Source: an uncultured Granulosicoccaceae bacterium (GTDB lineage Bacteria > Pseudomonadota > Gammaproteobacteria > Granulosicoccales > Granulosicoccaceae). Taken from it: a stretch of DNA of 64,000 nucleotides. Numbering within the stretch: the stretch's first letter is position 1; every line of letters starts with the position of its first letter. The stretch spans positions 1 through 64,000 of the forward strand of contig CALGND010000027.1 in NCBI GenBank assembly GCA_937958675.1, read 5' to 3'. Positions 55,682 through 64,000 of this stretch are shown here, piece by piece. Made by a program: the position numbers and the translations under genes. Below the pieces are notes generated by a model, which saw only the letters and a program-made list of their open reading frames with translations, made no database searches and was not told the DNA's origin.

Positions 55682-58516
55682 TTATGTTTCGTATTCACTT
55701 AACGGTGGGCATGAGCAAATTAGATGTTTATCGCCATACACGTTATCAATGCGCGCAACGGATGGCCAGTACTTGCCATCCGTGACGCCGCTTGGAAATG
55801 CAGCTTGCTGGCGTGTATACGCGTGAGTCCAATCATCGCTCGTTACTGCCTTCGCGGTATGTGGCGCATTAATCAGCGGGTTGTCATCAGCAGCCCATGC
55901 ACCATCCTTGACCTTCGTTGCTTCCTCAAAGATCGCCAGCATTGCGTCGCAAAAGCGATCAACCTCAGACAGCGATTCGCTTTCAGTCGGCTCGATCATT
56001 AATGTGCCCGGCACGGGAAACGACATAGTTGGCGCATGGAAACCATAATCCATCAAACGTTTGGCGATGTCATCTACTGTGATACCCATATCATCTTTCA
56101 GTGGACGCGTATCGATTATGCACTCGTGTGCTACTCGGCCATTTTCGCCTCGATACAAAATGGGATAGACGGGTGATAAACGATGAGCGATATAGTTGGC
56201 ACTGAGTATCGCGACCTCAGTAGCGCTCCTTAAGCCTTGTGCGCCCATCATGCGGATATACATCCAAGTGATGGGCAGTATCATTGCGCTACCCCATGGC
56301 GCTGCACTAACCACACCAGCGGCATCACCCAGCTCTCGATGCCCAGGCAAGAATGGTTCTAGGTGTTTGCCGACACCGATCGGGCCGACACCGGGTCCAC
56401 CACCACCGTGTGGAATGCAAAACGTTTTATGCAAGTTAAGATGCGATACATCGCCGCCGAATTTGCCTGGTTGCGCGGTGCCAACCATGGCATTTAAGTT
56501 GGCACCATCGATATACACTTGGCCGCCAGCTGCATGCACGCGCTCGCACACATCTCTGACGCCAGCTTCAAATACGCCGTGTGTTGATGGATAAGTAATC
56601 ATGACGGCTGCAACCAGCCCTTCATTAGCATCGATCTTAGCTTGTAGATCCGCAACATCAACATTACCCTGATCATCACAGGCACACACAACCACCTTCA
56701 AGCCCGCCATTTGCGCGCTAGCAGGGTTAGTACCGTGAGCAGAACTGGGTATCAAACAGACGTCACGATGGGCTTCACCGCGACTGGCGTGATAAGCCTT
56801 GATCGCTAGTAGGCCGGCGTATTCACCTTGACTACCAGCATTAGGCTGCAAAGACATAGCATCGTAACCAGTGCAGGCACACAGCATGCTTTCTAGCTGC
56901 GTAATCATTTCACGATAACCCGCGCTTTGATCAAACGGTGCAAACGGGTGCATATCGGAAAACTCAGGCCAACTTACCGGTATCATTTCAGAGGCAGCGT
57001 TGAGCTTCATCGTGCACGAGCCTAATGGGATCATCGCGGTATCCAACGCTAAATCTTTGTTAGCCAGCCGGCGTAGATAACGCATCATTTCTGTTTCAGA
57101 ATGAAAATCGTGAAAACAAGCTTGAGATAAATAGTTGTGCGCTCGATCACCGCTGTTGTCGCGTGGTGCAGCTTGCTCCAGCGCAGCAGCCGTAACAGTG
57201 TTGCCTACCAGAACGCTAACGACGGCCGCAACATCACTAAGTGACGTAGTTTCATCAAACGACAACACTATGGTTGTCGCATCATGCTTACGAATATTAA
57301 TGCCTGCAGCATGCCCCTCCGCAATAACACTATCAGCATTATCGACTACCACCGACACAGTATCAAACCACTCTGCCTGCGCCACATCTAGCTTGTGCTT
57401 TTTCAGTGTTGCGACTAATTGATCAACTTTATCTCTTACGCTTATTGCAATATCACGTAGCCCCTCAGGCCCGTGATAGCAGGCATACAATGTGGCAATA
57501 ATAGCCAGCAACGCTTGAGCGGTACAGATGTTTGATGTCGCTTTTTCGCGCCGAATATGTTGCTCACGGGTTTGCAAGGCTAGGCGATAAGCAGGCTCGC
57601 CACTAGCGGTAATAGACTGACCAATTAATCGACCAGGTAAATTACGCTTGTGTTTATCTGAAGTTGCCATGTAGGCTGCATGCGGGCCACCAAAGCCCAT
57701 CGGCACGCCAAAACGTTGTGCACTGCCGACCGCAATGTCTGCCCCCCATTCGCCTGGCGGAGGTAATAACGTGAGTGCAAGTAAATCAGCAGCAACAATC
57801 ACTATTGCGCCGCAATCTTTCGCAGCCTTAGCGATAATTTCAGGTTCACCTAAATCGCCAGTGGTGCCAGGGTATTGGATCAGCACGCCAAATACATCAT
57901 CAGCAAGCGCCGAAATTTGATCTGGGAGTTCGTGGCTAGCGACCATCGTGACGGTGATACCTAATGGCTCAGCACGAGTATTAAGTATGTCGATCGTTTG
58001 CGCATGGCAATCACTGGCTACCAGAATGGTGTTACGTTTACCGCGTAGTGCCCGATGAGCAAGCGCCATGGCTTCAGCGGCTGCAGTGCCTTCATCAAGC
58101 AAAGATGCATTAGCCATAGGCAGTGCTGTAAGTTCGGTGATTAAGGTTTGAAAATTAAACAACACCTCAAGCCTGCCCTGCGCAATTTCAGGTTGGTACG
58201 GTGTATAGGCCGTGTACCAAGATGGGTTTTCCAGCACATTGCGTTTAATCACACTCGGCAAGTGACAACCGTAATACCCCTGCCCCAACATGCTCTTGTT
58301 GATCACGTTCTTGCTTGCTATTGCGGCAAGTTCGTTTAGCGCATCAGATTCACTCACACCATCCGACAACTCCAAGGCTTCTGAGCTTTGAATATTGTCC
58401 GGCACAACTTCATCAATCAAGGTTTTAAGACTAGCTACGCCCAATGCGCCAAGCATTATTTTCTGATCGCTTACAGATGGTCCAATATGGCGGTGAACAA
58501 AATTACTGTGTTGCAT
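55682..58516 (-). CDS. gcvP: Glycine dehydrogenase (decarboxylating), P-protein
   Basis: The PLP subunit of the glycine cleavage system, which decarboxylates glycine and passes the aminomethyl group to lipoyl-GcvH. The 944-residue single-chain P-protein contains the PLP lysine in [23 protein letters not shown], the N-half GYHLP-like [13 protein letters not shown], and [14 protein letters not shown]. Last gene of gcvT-gcvH-gcvP, it converges on the peroxidase gene with six bases between the stops. Confidence 0.97.
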   Translation of the reverse strand: MQHSNFVHRHIGPSVSDQKIMLGALGVASLKTLIDEVVPDNIQSSEALELSDGVSESDALNELAAIASKNVINKSMLGQGYYGCHLPSVIKRNVLENPSWYTAYTPYQPEIAQGRLEVLFNFQTLITELTALPMANASLLDEGTAAAEAMALAHRALRGKRNTILVASDCHAQTIDILNTRAEPLGITVTMVASHELPDQISALADDVFGVLIQYPGTTGDLGEPEIIAKAAKDCGAIVIVAADLLALTLLPPPGEWGADIAVGSAQRFGVPMGFGGPHAAYMATSDKHKRNLPGRLIGQSITASGEPAYRLALQTREQHIRREKATSNICTAQALLAIIATLYACYHGPEGLRDIAISVRDKVDQLVATLKKHKLDVAQAEWFDTVSVVVDNADSVIAEGHAAGINIRKHDATTIVLSFDETTSLSDVAAVVSVLVGNTVTAAALEQAAPRDNSGDRAHNYLSQACFHDFHSETEMMRYLRRLANKDLALDTAMIPLGSCTMKLNAASEMIPVSWPEFSDMHPFAPFDQSAGYREMITQLESMLCACTGYDAMSLQPNAGSQGEYAGLLAIKAYHASRGEAHRDVCLIPSSAHGTNPASAQMAGLKVVVCACDDQGNVDVADLQAKIDANEGLVAAVMITYPSTHGVFEAGVRDVCERVHAAGGQVYIDGANLNAMVGTAQPGKFGGDVSHLNLHKTFCIPHGGGGPGVGPIGVGKHLEPFLPGHRELGDAAGVVSAAPWGSAMILPITWMYIRMMGAQGLRSATEVAILSANYIAHRLSPVYPILYRGENGRVAHECIIDTRPLKDDMGITVDDIAKRLMDYGFHAPTMSFPVPGTLMIEPTESESLSEVDRFCDAMLAIFEEATKVKDGAWAADDNPLINAPHTAKAVTSDDWTHAYTRQQAAFPSGVTDGKYWPSVARIDNVYGDKHLICSCPPLSEYET

Positions 58517-58564
58517 AGGAATGTGTTGAGAGTCGGTTGTTAGTGATACGAATGCAATTAATGA

Positions 58565-58954
58565 TCAGCCTTCGTTTTCAGTCATTGCCTGATAATCATC
58601 AGGGCCCATCAGGTTTTCGTAATCATCTAGGCTGTCTGGCATGATTGTGAATATCCAGCCATCGCCATAAGGATCGCTATTTATGAGCTCTGGCGTATCG
58701 GCCAATGCTGGGTTACACGCCACAATGGTGCCTTTCATTGGCGAATAAATATCAGAGGCTGCCTTTACTGATTCAACCACTGCAACCCCTTGCTCTGCAT
58801 CGCAGCTCATATCCATTTCGGGTGTTTCAACATAAACAAGATCGCCTAACTGCTCTTGCGCATGTTGTGAAATACCAATAGTGACGCTTCCGTCATCATT
58901 CATGCGCACCCATTCATGGGACGGTGTAAAACGCAAATCGCCTGGAATTTCCAT
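58565..58954 (-). CDS. gcvH: Glycine cleavage system H protein
   Basis: The 129-residue lipoyl carrier that shuttles the aminomethyl intermediate between P, T and L proteins. The lipoylated lysine is Lys64 in GVAVVESVKAASDIYSP; SHEWVRMNDDGSVTIGIS precedes it. A strong GGAG ribosome binding site lies upstream of the ATG. LipB and LipA, encoded in this window, would provide its cofactor. The gene order gcvT-gcvH-gcvP suggests one transcript. Confidence 0.97.
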   Translation of the reverse strand: MEIPGDLRFTPSHEWVRMNDDGSVTIGISQHAQEQLGDLVYVETPEMDMSCDAEQGVAVVESVKAASDIYSPMKGTIVACNPALADTPELINSDPYGDGWIFTIMPDSLDDYENLMGPDDYQAMTENEG

Positions 58955-59021
58955 ATGTATCTCCTCGAAATTACTGTAGTTTTAATTTAGTTAAAGATGT
59001 TAGTCATAAAATTGAACAAGA

Positions 59022-60134
59022 CTAGGAAAAAGTGGCTTGCCCGCCCTTTATAAAAGGCAAGGCTACCGTTCTTGCTGCAATCGGCTTATCCCGAATAACA
59101 ACGTCGCAGCTACCCGTCATGGGTTTGCTGGTGCGAATCATACCTATTGCTTTTTGTAGGCTAGGGCTAAAGGTGCCAGATGTCACTATTCCGATATCCT
59201 GACCTGCTAGCTGCACAACTTGACCGCTACGCAATACACCTCGGCCTTCTAGCACCACACCGGTAACCGAGAACTTGCCACCAAAGGCTTTGTGATCTTC
59301 TAAGACTTCCCGGCCAATAAAATGGCGTTGCTCGTCATCGCAATCGACCACCCAAGCCAAGCCACATTCGACAGCGCTATGTTCTTCATCCAGATCATTG
59401 CCATACAAATGCATACCAGCCTCTAACCTTAAGGTGTCACGCGCGCCCAAGCCTGCAGGTCTCACACCATCGTCAAGCAATGCTTGCCAGAGCGCTTGCA
59501 CTGAGGATTCTGGTAGTACGATTTCAACGCCATCCTCGCCCGTATAGCCGGTACGGGCAATAAACCAATCGCCAATAAACTTTGCAGAAAAACGTTTGAG
59601 ATTTTGCTCGCTAGTTATGTCAGGCAGCATTTTTTTAACAACCGTATCAACATGCGCAATCGCCTTAGGACCTTGCACAGCGATCATAGCCAACCCAGTG
59701 GGTACGTCTATTGTGACGTCGCCTTGTTTATTTTTTTGCATCCACGCGATATCTTTTTCACGTGTGGCAGAATTAACTATCACTCGATAGTTTGTTTCGC
59801 TAAGCCTGTATACGATTAGATCGTCCAGAACACCACCCTGTTCGTTACACATACAGCTGTAGAGTGCTTTGCCGTCGCTTAGCTTGGCTACATCATTGGT
59901 CAGTAATATACGTAGCCAGCTTTGTGCATCGCCACCTTTAACATCAACGACGGTCATGTGCGATACGTCAAACATGCCCGCAGCTGTTCGAACGGCTTTG
60001 TGCTCGTCAATTTGTGAACCGTAGTGGATGGGTAGTTGCCAACCAGAGAAGTCGACAATCTTGCCACCTGCCTCGAGGTGGGCGTCGTACAGCGGTGTTT
60101 TTTGACTTGTATTAGCCACACTAATTTTAGACAA
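59022..60134 (-). CDS. gcvT: Glycine cleavage system T protein (aminomethyltransferase)
   Basis: GcvT releases ammonia from the aminomethyl-lipoyl group and transfers the C1 unit to THF. From a TTG at 60134 it has 371 residues; a GGGAGAG Shine-Dalgarno lies at 60141-60147, six bases upstream. Downstream are TPLYDAHLEAGGKIVDFSGWQLPIHYG, the folate site DVSHMTVVDVKG and TGYTGEDGVEIVLPES. A GTG at 60119 is the alternative. It is the first gene of the operon, controlled by the upstream riboswitch. Confidence 0.93.
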   Translation of the reverse strand: MSKISVANTSQKTPLYDAHLEAGGKIVDFSGWQLPIHYGSQIDEHKAVRTAAGMFDVSHMTVVDVKGGDAQSWLRILLTNDVAKLSDGKALYSCMCNEQGGVLDDLIVYRLSETNYRVIVNSATREKDIAWMQKNKQGDVTIDVPTGLAMIAVQGPKAIAHVDTVVKKMLPDITSEQNLKRFSAKFIGDWFIARTGYTGEDGVEIVLPESSVQALWQALLDDGVRPAGLGARDTLRLEAGMHLYGNDLDEEHSAVECGLAWVVDCDDEQRHFIGREVLEDHKAFGGKFSVTGVVLEGRGVLRSGQVVQLAGQDIGIVTSGTFSPSLQKAIGMIRTSKPMTGSCDVVIRDKPIAARTVALPFIKGGQATFS

Positions 60135-60140
60135 ACCGAT

Positions 60141-60147
60141 CTCTCCC
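60141..60147 (-). promoter_or_regulatory. Shine-Dalgarno deciding the gcvT start
   Basis: GGGAGAG on the minus strand, six bases before the TTG at 60134. No other start in the frame has a comparable site, so it favours TTG. This stretch lies in the expression platform of the riboswitch and could be masked in the OFF state. Confidence 0.55.
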
Positions 60148-60187
60148 AGCGCGCAACCAAGGTGCGCAGACAATTGCTATTAGCTAA

Positions 60188-60384
60188 AGCCCCTCTGTCC
60201 GGGATACCTGAGAGATTCGAGCGTGTGCGCTCTTTCCCCGTGGGCGGGTATGCAATTGACCAGTAGTCAAGCTGCTAGTCAAGCTATACCTCTCTCCAGA
60301 GTCAACTGGCTTCGCTGGTCCTTTGTGCCTGAGCGTTTTCGGGCGATTGCGCCTTCGGCGCCGGTGCAAGACCGGACTCTCCCA
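60188..60384 (-). ncRNA. Tandem glycine riboswitch
   Basis: The leader of gcvT on the minus strand contains two glycine aptamers. Aptamer 1 runs from GGGAGAG (near 60383) through CGGCGCCGAAGGCGCAA, AACGCTCAGGCA and GGACC, closing at ACTCTGGAGAG near 60295. Aptamer 2 follows immediately: AGAGAGGTAT, then CGCCCACGGGGAAAGAG, then AATCTCTCAGGTA with CGGACAGAGGGGC near 60190. These are the conserved cores known from gcv operons. A peripheral arm of aptamer 2 carries two copies of TAGTCAAGCT (60264-60273 and 60276-60285). It turns the operon on when glycine is plentiful. Confidence 0.93.
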
Positions 60385-60405
60385 ACGAGCGTAAGTTGTA
60401 GCACC

Positions 60406-60411
60406 ACTATA
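60406..60411 (-). promoter_or_regulatory. Probable -10 element of the gcv operon
   Basis: TATAGT on the minus strand overlaps the lnt stop codon (60407-60409) and lies about 22 bases before the first conserved riboswitch base, the right place for the gcvT promoter. A clear -35 is not seen at standard spacing (TTGGGC is about 20 bases away), so the call rests mainly on position. Confidence 0.45.
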
Positions 60412-61972
60412 CTGCTTTCCGCCTTGTTTGTGCCCAAAACATTGCAACAAACAACAGGCAAAATACTGCTATGGGGTAATTTCCAGTACGAGCGTAAGGT
60501 GTTACACCAGTGCGCGGAGTAACCGTCACATCCAGCACGCCTTGGCGGTTTTGCGCGATTCGCGCTCCAACAATTCCGCGGTGATCGATAACTGAACTCA
60601 CTCCAGTGTTCGTCACTCTTACCAAAGGCCGACCTAATTCGCGAGCACGCATTTGTGCAATTTGTTCGTGTTGATGTGGCGCGACACGCGTACCAAACCA
60701 TGCATCGTTAGACACATTAATCAGCACTGTGGCATCGGGCAGCACTGCACGCATCTCTTCGCCAAATACATCTTCGTAACAGATAGAAATACCCACTTGC
60801 TCACCCGCTACAGATAAGGGTCTGTGCGGGCCATCACCTGCAGACAAATCAGACATGGGTATCGCTATAAAATGCTTTATTGGTTCAAGCAAAAATCTAA
60901 ACGGCATAAATTCGCCAAACGGCACGAGATGACGCTTTTTGTACACAGCACTTTGGCTGCCTAGTTGTTTGACACTATTATAAAATTTACCGTCTTCTTC
61001 AGTAAATACGCCTGTGAGTAAATCGACTTGTCGTGCACGCAATTGCTCAACAAACGGTGCCATCGTTGCTTCAACGGAGGAATAATACGAAGGGATTGCA
61101 GTCTCGGGCCAGACGATAAGCTGTGTTGCGGGGTCAAGCTTGTCCAAGGATAGTCGTTGGTATTGCTCAATGGAAGTACGTAATCGTTCCTGACTAAATT
61201 TAAGTTCCTGAGGAATATTCGCCTGCACCATGCGGATAGACAGCTGGGTAATTTTTGGAGCAGTAAACTCTACCCGGCTTAGTGCAACCAAGGCTGCGCC
61301 TAATATACCAACGCAAACCAGCATACCCATAAGGCGCAGCGATGACTGTTTAAACAAGTTGCTAACGCTTTGTGGTGCAACATTTGATGCCTGTGTAAAA
61401 CCAGAAGGCACGAACGCACAAGCAAACCAAATCCATACAAAGCCGATGCCATACACACCAATCAATGGTGCCAAGGCTCCCATCAGCGTACTGGTTTGGC
61501 TATAGCCGACTAACAACCATGGGAAACCACCCATAATCTTGCCGCGCAACAACTCTGAAACCAACCAAATTGATGCAAATAATAAGGCGTTAAATACACC
61601 TCGGTAATGGCCACGTAGTTTCAAGTACAGCCATGCTGTTAGCGCAGGAAACACAGTCATCACCAACACAAACAACATTGTCACGGCGACGGCTAAAGGT
61701 AATACTGCACCGCCAAATAGCGACACACTATTGTAAATCCAATGCACGCCAAACCCAAAGTAACCCAAACCAAACCACCAACCCGCTTTTAGGCCCTGCT
61801 TGGGGCTAAGCTTGTTGACAACGTCAAACAGCACATAAAGCGCTAGCCAAGAGAGAACACTCCAGCCAAAGGGTGCAAAAGAGAAAGACATGGCAATCCC
61901 AGCCAACAACACTTTGATCAGCTGCACCGTAGGTAAGGCCACGGCTTGGGATGTTGAAGGCTTTGAGCGCAC
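60407..61972 (-). CDS. lnt: Apolipoprotein N-acyltransferase
   Basis: Lnt adds the third acyl chain to lipoproteins at the inner membrane. The 521-residue protein has about eight N-terminal membrane segments and a nitrilase-type catalytic domain with the Glu-Lys-Cys triad in WPETAIP, KRHLVPFGEFMP and ISICYEDVFGE. The start is GTG, one base after the corC stop. Last gene of the phoH-ybeY-corC-lnt operon. Confidence 0.96.
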   Translation of the reverse strand: MRSKPSTSQAVALPTVQLIKVLLAGIAMSFSFAPFGWSVLSWLALYVLFDVVNKLSPKQGLKAGWWFGLGYFGFGVHWIYNSVSLFGGAVLPLAVAVTMLFVLVMTVFPALTAWLYLKLRGHYRGVFNALLFASIWLVSELLRGKIMGGFPWLLVGYSQTSTLMGALAPLIGVYGIGFVWIWFACAFVPSGFTQASNVAPQSVSNLFKQSSLRLMGMLVCVGILGAALVALSRVEFTAPKITQLSIRMVQANIPQELKFSQERLRTSIEQYQRLSLDKLDPATQLIVWPETAIPSYYSSVEATMAPFVEQLRARQVDLLTGVFTEEDGKFYNSVKQLGSQSAVYKKRHLVPFGEFMPFRFLLEPIKHFIAIPMSDLSAGDGPHRPLSVAGEQVGISICYEDVFGEEMRAVLPDATVLINVSNDAWFGTRVAPHQHEQIAQMRARELGRPLVRVTNTGVSSVIDHRGIVGARIAQNRQGVLDVTVTPRTGVTPYARTGNYPIAVFCLLFVAMFWAQTRRKAV

Positions 61973-61973
61973 G

Positions 61974-62810
61974 TTAACCGGGTAACGTTACCTGGATCAG
62001 GTGTATTTGACGTGAATCAGATTGCAGCACTTTAAATTGACAACCATCAAGCACCGTTTCTTCACCGACAACTGGCATATGGCCAATGTGCTGCATCAGT
62101 ACGCCGCCAATAGTTTGGAATTCTTCATCGCTAAAGCGCGTGCCCATGGAGTCGTTAAATTCTTCTATCGGGGTTAAAGCATGCACGTTATACATACCAT
62201 CACCTAAATCACGAATGGTGGCATCTTCATCGGTATCGTGCTCATCGTCTATTTCACCAACGATTTCTTCGAGCACGTCTTCGATCGTAACCAGGCCTGC
62301 TACCCCGCCATACTCATCCATCACAATAGCCATGTGATTGTGATCAGCACGAAAATCTTTAAGCAGTACATTGAGGCGTTTGGTTTCAGGGGTAAAAGTT
62401 GCTGCGCGTGCCACGTCCGTTATGTCGAACACTTTTTGCCCTTTAGCGCCAGTGTATTTCAACACGTCTTTAGCCAGCAACACGCCCACTATGTTGTCCT
62501 TATCTTCATTGATCACAGGAAAACGCGAATGGCCTGATTCAATGATGACTGGTAGAATTTCATCTAACGATGCATCTTGCTCCAAGACTACCATTTGCCC
62601 ACGTGGGATCATGATGTCACGAACGCGCATGTCAGTAACCTGAAACGCGCCTTCGACCATTTGCAGAGTATCCGCATCGAATAGTTCGCGCGCTTGTGCG
62701 TCACGCAGTAGCTCTAGTAATTCTTCCCGATCACGTGGCTCACCGCCAATCGCGTGAACCAGCCTGTCCATTAGGGTACGTCCGCTACTCTCCGAGGGCG
62801 AGTCTGTCAT
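61974..62810 (-). CDS. corC: CorC/YbeX CBS-domain protein
   Basis: A 278-residue CorC/HlyC-family protein with two CBS domains (VRDIMIPRGQMVVL and VFDITDVARAATFTPE) and the C-terminal CorC_HlyC transporter-associated domain (NVHALTPIEEFNDSMGT). It lacks the membrane DUF21 domain, so it is cytoplasmic; in E. coli it is linked to magnesium/cobalt efflux and ribosome function. The ATG overlaps the ybeY stop. Confidence 0.94.
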   Translation of the reverse strand: MTDSPSESSGRTLMDRLVHAIGGEPRDREELLELLRDAQARELFDADTLQMVEGAFQVTDMRVRDIMIPRGQMVVLEQDASLDEILPVIIESGHSRFPVINEDKDNIVGVLLAKDVLKYTGAKGQKVFDITDVARAATFTPETKRLNVLLKDFRADHNHMAIVMDEYGGVAGLVTIEDVLEEIVGEIDDEHDTDEDATIRDLGDGMYNVHALTPIEEFNDSMGTRFSDEEFQTIGGVLMQHIGHMPVVGEETVLDGCQFKVLQSDSRQIHLIQVTLPG

Positions 62811-63328
62811 TTTGATTGGCTAAACACTGAGTTATAAGGATCAGGAATATTTAATGAGGATAGTATCTGAATTTCAGTCTGCTCCATAGCTTCGGCTTCA
62901 ATTTCGGCGTGATGATCCATGCCGCCTAGATGCAACACGCCGTGAATCAATAAATGTGCAAAATGATGCTCAACTGGCTTACCTTGCTGCATGGCCTCAT
63001 CTTGAATAATTTTTGGACACAACACAATGTCACCCAATAGCCCTGCGATTTCAATCGAGGGATCGACTAACTCCTCTATGGCAGAAAACGTCAACACATT
63101 AGTAGGTCGGTCGATATCACGATATTGTTTGTTCAGCGCTTGCATACTCTCAGAATCAACATAGGCCACCGAAAGCTCAAGCTGGTCACCGTGAACGTCT
63201 TGGATAGAGGTTTGTTTAACGGCTTCGTTCGCCCAAAATTCGAGTTGTTCGGCTGTGGGCATAAATAAGCTGCTATCACCGCCTTGAATCGCCTCTGAAT
63301 TGCACACAACGGTTAGCACGGTGCTCAT
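62807..63328 (-). CDS. ybeY: Endoribonuclease YbeY
   Basis: YbeY is a metal-dependent RNase for 16S rRNA 3'-end maturation and ribosome quality control. From the ATG at 63328, one base after the phoH stop, it has 173 residues. The zinc motif HxxxHxxxxxH is HLLIHGVLHLGGMDH, and RDIDRPTNVLTF is the family's second motif. The longer open frame that overlaps phoH is not conserved. Confidence 0.95.
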   Translation of the reverse strand: MSTVLTVVCNSEAIQGGDSSLFMPTAEQLEFWANEAVKQTSIQDVHGDQLELSVAYVDSESMQALNKQYRDIDRPTNVLTFSAIEELVDPSIEIAGLLGDIVLCPKIIQDEAMQQGKPVEHHFAHLLIHGVLHLGGMDHHAEIEAEAMEQTEIQILSSLNIPDPYNSVFSQSK

Positions 63329-63329
63329 T

Positions 63330-64000
63330 TCAGCGTTGATCACCCTGATGTTCAGCATGCTCGTAAGCTGCAACAATACGTTGCACCAACGGGTGTCTGA
63401 CAACATCTGAGGCGCTGAATCGGCAAAAGCCAATTCCATCGACATCTTCCAACACGTTTTGCACGTGCTTAAGGCCAGACAACTGGTGTTTCGGTAAATC
63501 CACTTGGGTTATATCGCCGGTGACAATCGCTTTGGAGCCAAATCCAATACGCGTTAGAAACATTTTCATTTGCTCAACGGTTGTGTTTTGAGCTTCATCC
63601 ATGATCACACAGGAATGGTTCAGCGTTCGACCACGCATATACGCCAATGGAGCAATCTCAATTACGTTGCGTTCAACCAGTTTACCAACACGTTCAATGC
63701 CCATAAACTCATATAGCGCATCGTAGATCGGGCGCAAGTATGGATCGACCTTTTGCATCATGTCGCCAGGCAAGAAACCCAAACGCTCACCTGCCTCCAC
63801 TGCTGGCCGCACCAACACTAAGCGTTGTACCTGTTCAGATTCTAAAAGTTCTACCGCACAGGCAACAGCCAAGAATGTTTTGCCGGTGCCAGCTGGGCCG
63901 ATGCCAAACGTCAGGTCTCGCTCTTTAATACTGTTGACATATTCGCTCTGGCGTTCGCCTCGACATTGAATGGTCGAGCGCCTTGTTTTGATCACCACGC
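63330..64000 (-). CDS. phoH: PhoH-like ATPase (YbeZ), 5' truncated
   Basis: The C-terminal part of a PhoH family ATPase (YbeZ), cut by the window edge. It shows the Walker [16 protein letters not shown], the PhoH signature [18 protein letters not shown], Walker [12 protein letters not shown] and GDITQVDLP. The N-terminal KH-like domain and start lie beyond position 64000. It leads the ybeY-corC-lnt operon, as in most gammaproteobacteria. Confidence 0.94.
   Translation of the reverse strand, partial: VVIKTRRSTIQCRGERQSEYVNSIKERDLTFGIGPAGTGKTFLAVACAVELLESEQVQRLVLVRPAVEAGERLGFLPGDMMQKVDPYLRPIYDALYEFMGIERVGKLVERNVIEIAPLAYMRGRTLNHSCVIMDEAQNTTVEQMKMFLTRIGFGSKAIVTGDITQVDLPKHQLSGLKHVQNVLEDVDGIGFCRFSASDVVRHPLVQRIVAAYEHAEHQGDQR

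Noticed and set aside
63329-63445. Upstream extension of ybeY overlapping phoH
   Set aside because: Not conserved, and the coupled ATG right after the phoH stop fits the operon.
1-64000. CRISPR arrays, insertion sequences, prophage or defence systems
   Set aside because: I found no regularly spaced repeats, transposase or integrase motifs, or known defence genes; nearly all the sequence is accounted for by the listed genes.

Overview
The window is a continuous, gene-dense chromosomal segment of a gammaproteobacterium. Every gene is read directly from sequence; the organism assignment is inferred from gene content and order. Several clusters are the classic gammaproteobacterial ones: hemA-prfA-prmC; lptD-surA-pdxA-ksgA-apaG-apaH; phoH-ybeY-corC-lnt; mltB-rlpA-dac-ybeD-lipB-lipA; and gcvT-gcvH-gcvP. 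The presence of gatCAB and an AlgQ/Rsd-type protein fits a Pseudomonas-like or marine lineage better than enterics. I saw no rRNA, tRNA, IS element, prophage or CRISPR array.

Layout. 1-9 kb: a TPR lipoprotein, diverging from hemA-prfA-prmC-ppx, which converges on acpH-ppk1 (polyphosphate turnover). 9-18 kb: a MoeB/ThiF-like E1 enzyme, a large GH99-like/GT4 fusion, hslO, a BASS-type transporter, a BON lipoprotein and gatCAB. 18-23.4 kb: slyX, a Rieske-fold protein that has lost all four cluster ligands, rsmJ, yajQ, pdxH, a DUF1499 protein and a hybrid histidine kinase. 23.6-29.5 kb: lipA, lipB, ybeD, a PBP5-type carboxypeptidase, rlpA, mltB and ung. 29.6-36.2 kb: the lptD to apaH operon. 36.2-37.7 kb: a cytochrome P460, a pentapeptide-repeat fragment and folA.

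37.8-42.7 kb is the most clearly accessory island: a four-gene acid-sugar pathway (ltnD-otnK-otnC-otnI) diverging from a LacI-family regulator, with a perfect 18-bp palindromic operator between them. 42.7-51.5 kb: thyA, lgt, a sulfurtransferase, rlmI, rsd/algQ, ycgN, fbp, hemL, a sulfotransferase-like gene coupled to hemL, and a small beta-barrel protein. 51.9-55.7 kb: an ECF sigma factor in a tightly overlapping operon with a one-TM protein, a small exported protein and a DUF3106 protein built of six 18-residue repeats, followed by an animal-type heme peroxidase lipoprotein. 55.7-60.4 kb: the glycine cleavage operon behind a tandem glycine riboswitch. 60.4-64 kb: lnt, corC, ybeY and a 5'-truncated phoH.

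Functional links: LipB/LipA make the lipoyl group that GcvH (Lys64) carries; PdxA and PdxH make the PLP used by HemL and GcvP; HemA and HemL are the two enzymes that make 5-aminolevulinate for heme, used here by P460 and the peroxidase; PrmC modifies PrfA; Lgt and Lnt process the several lipoproteins encoded here; ThyA and FolA share the folate cycle. The features most worth following up are the ligand-less Rieske protein and the sigma/DUF3106/peroxidase cluster.
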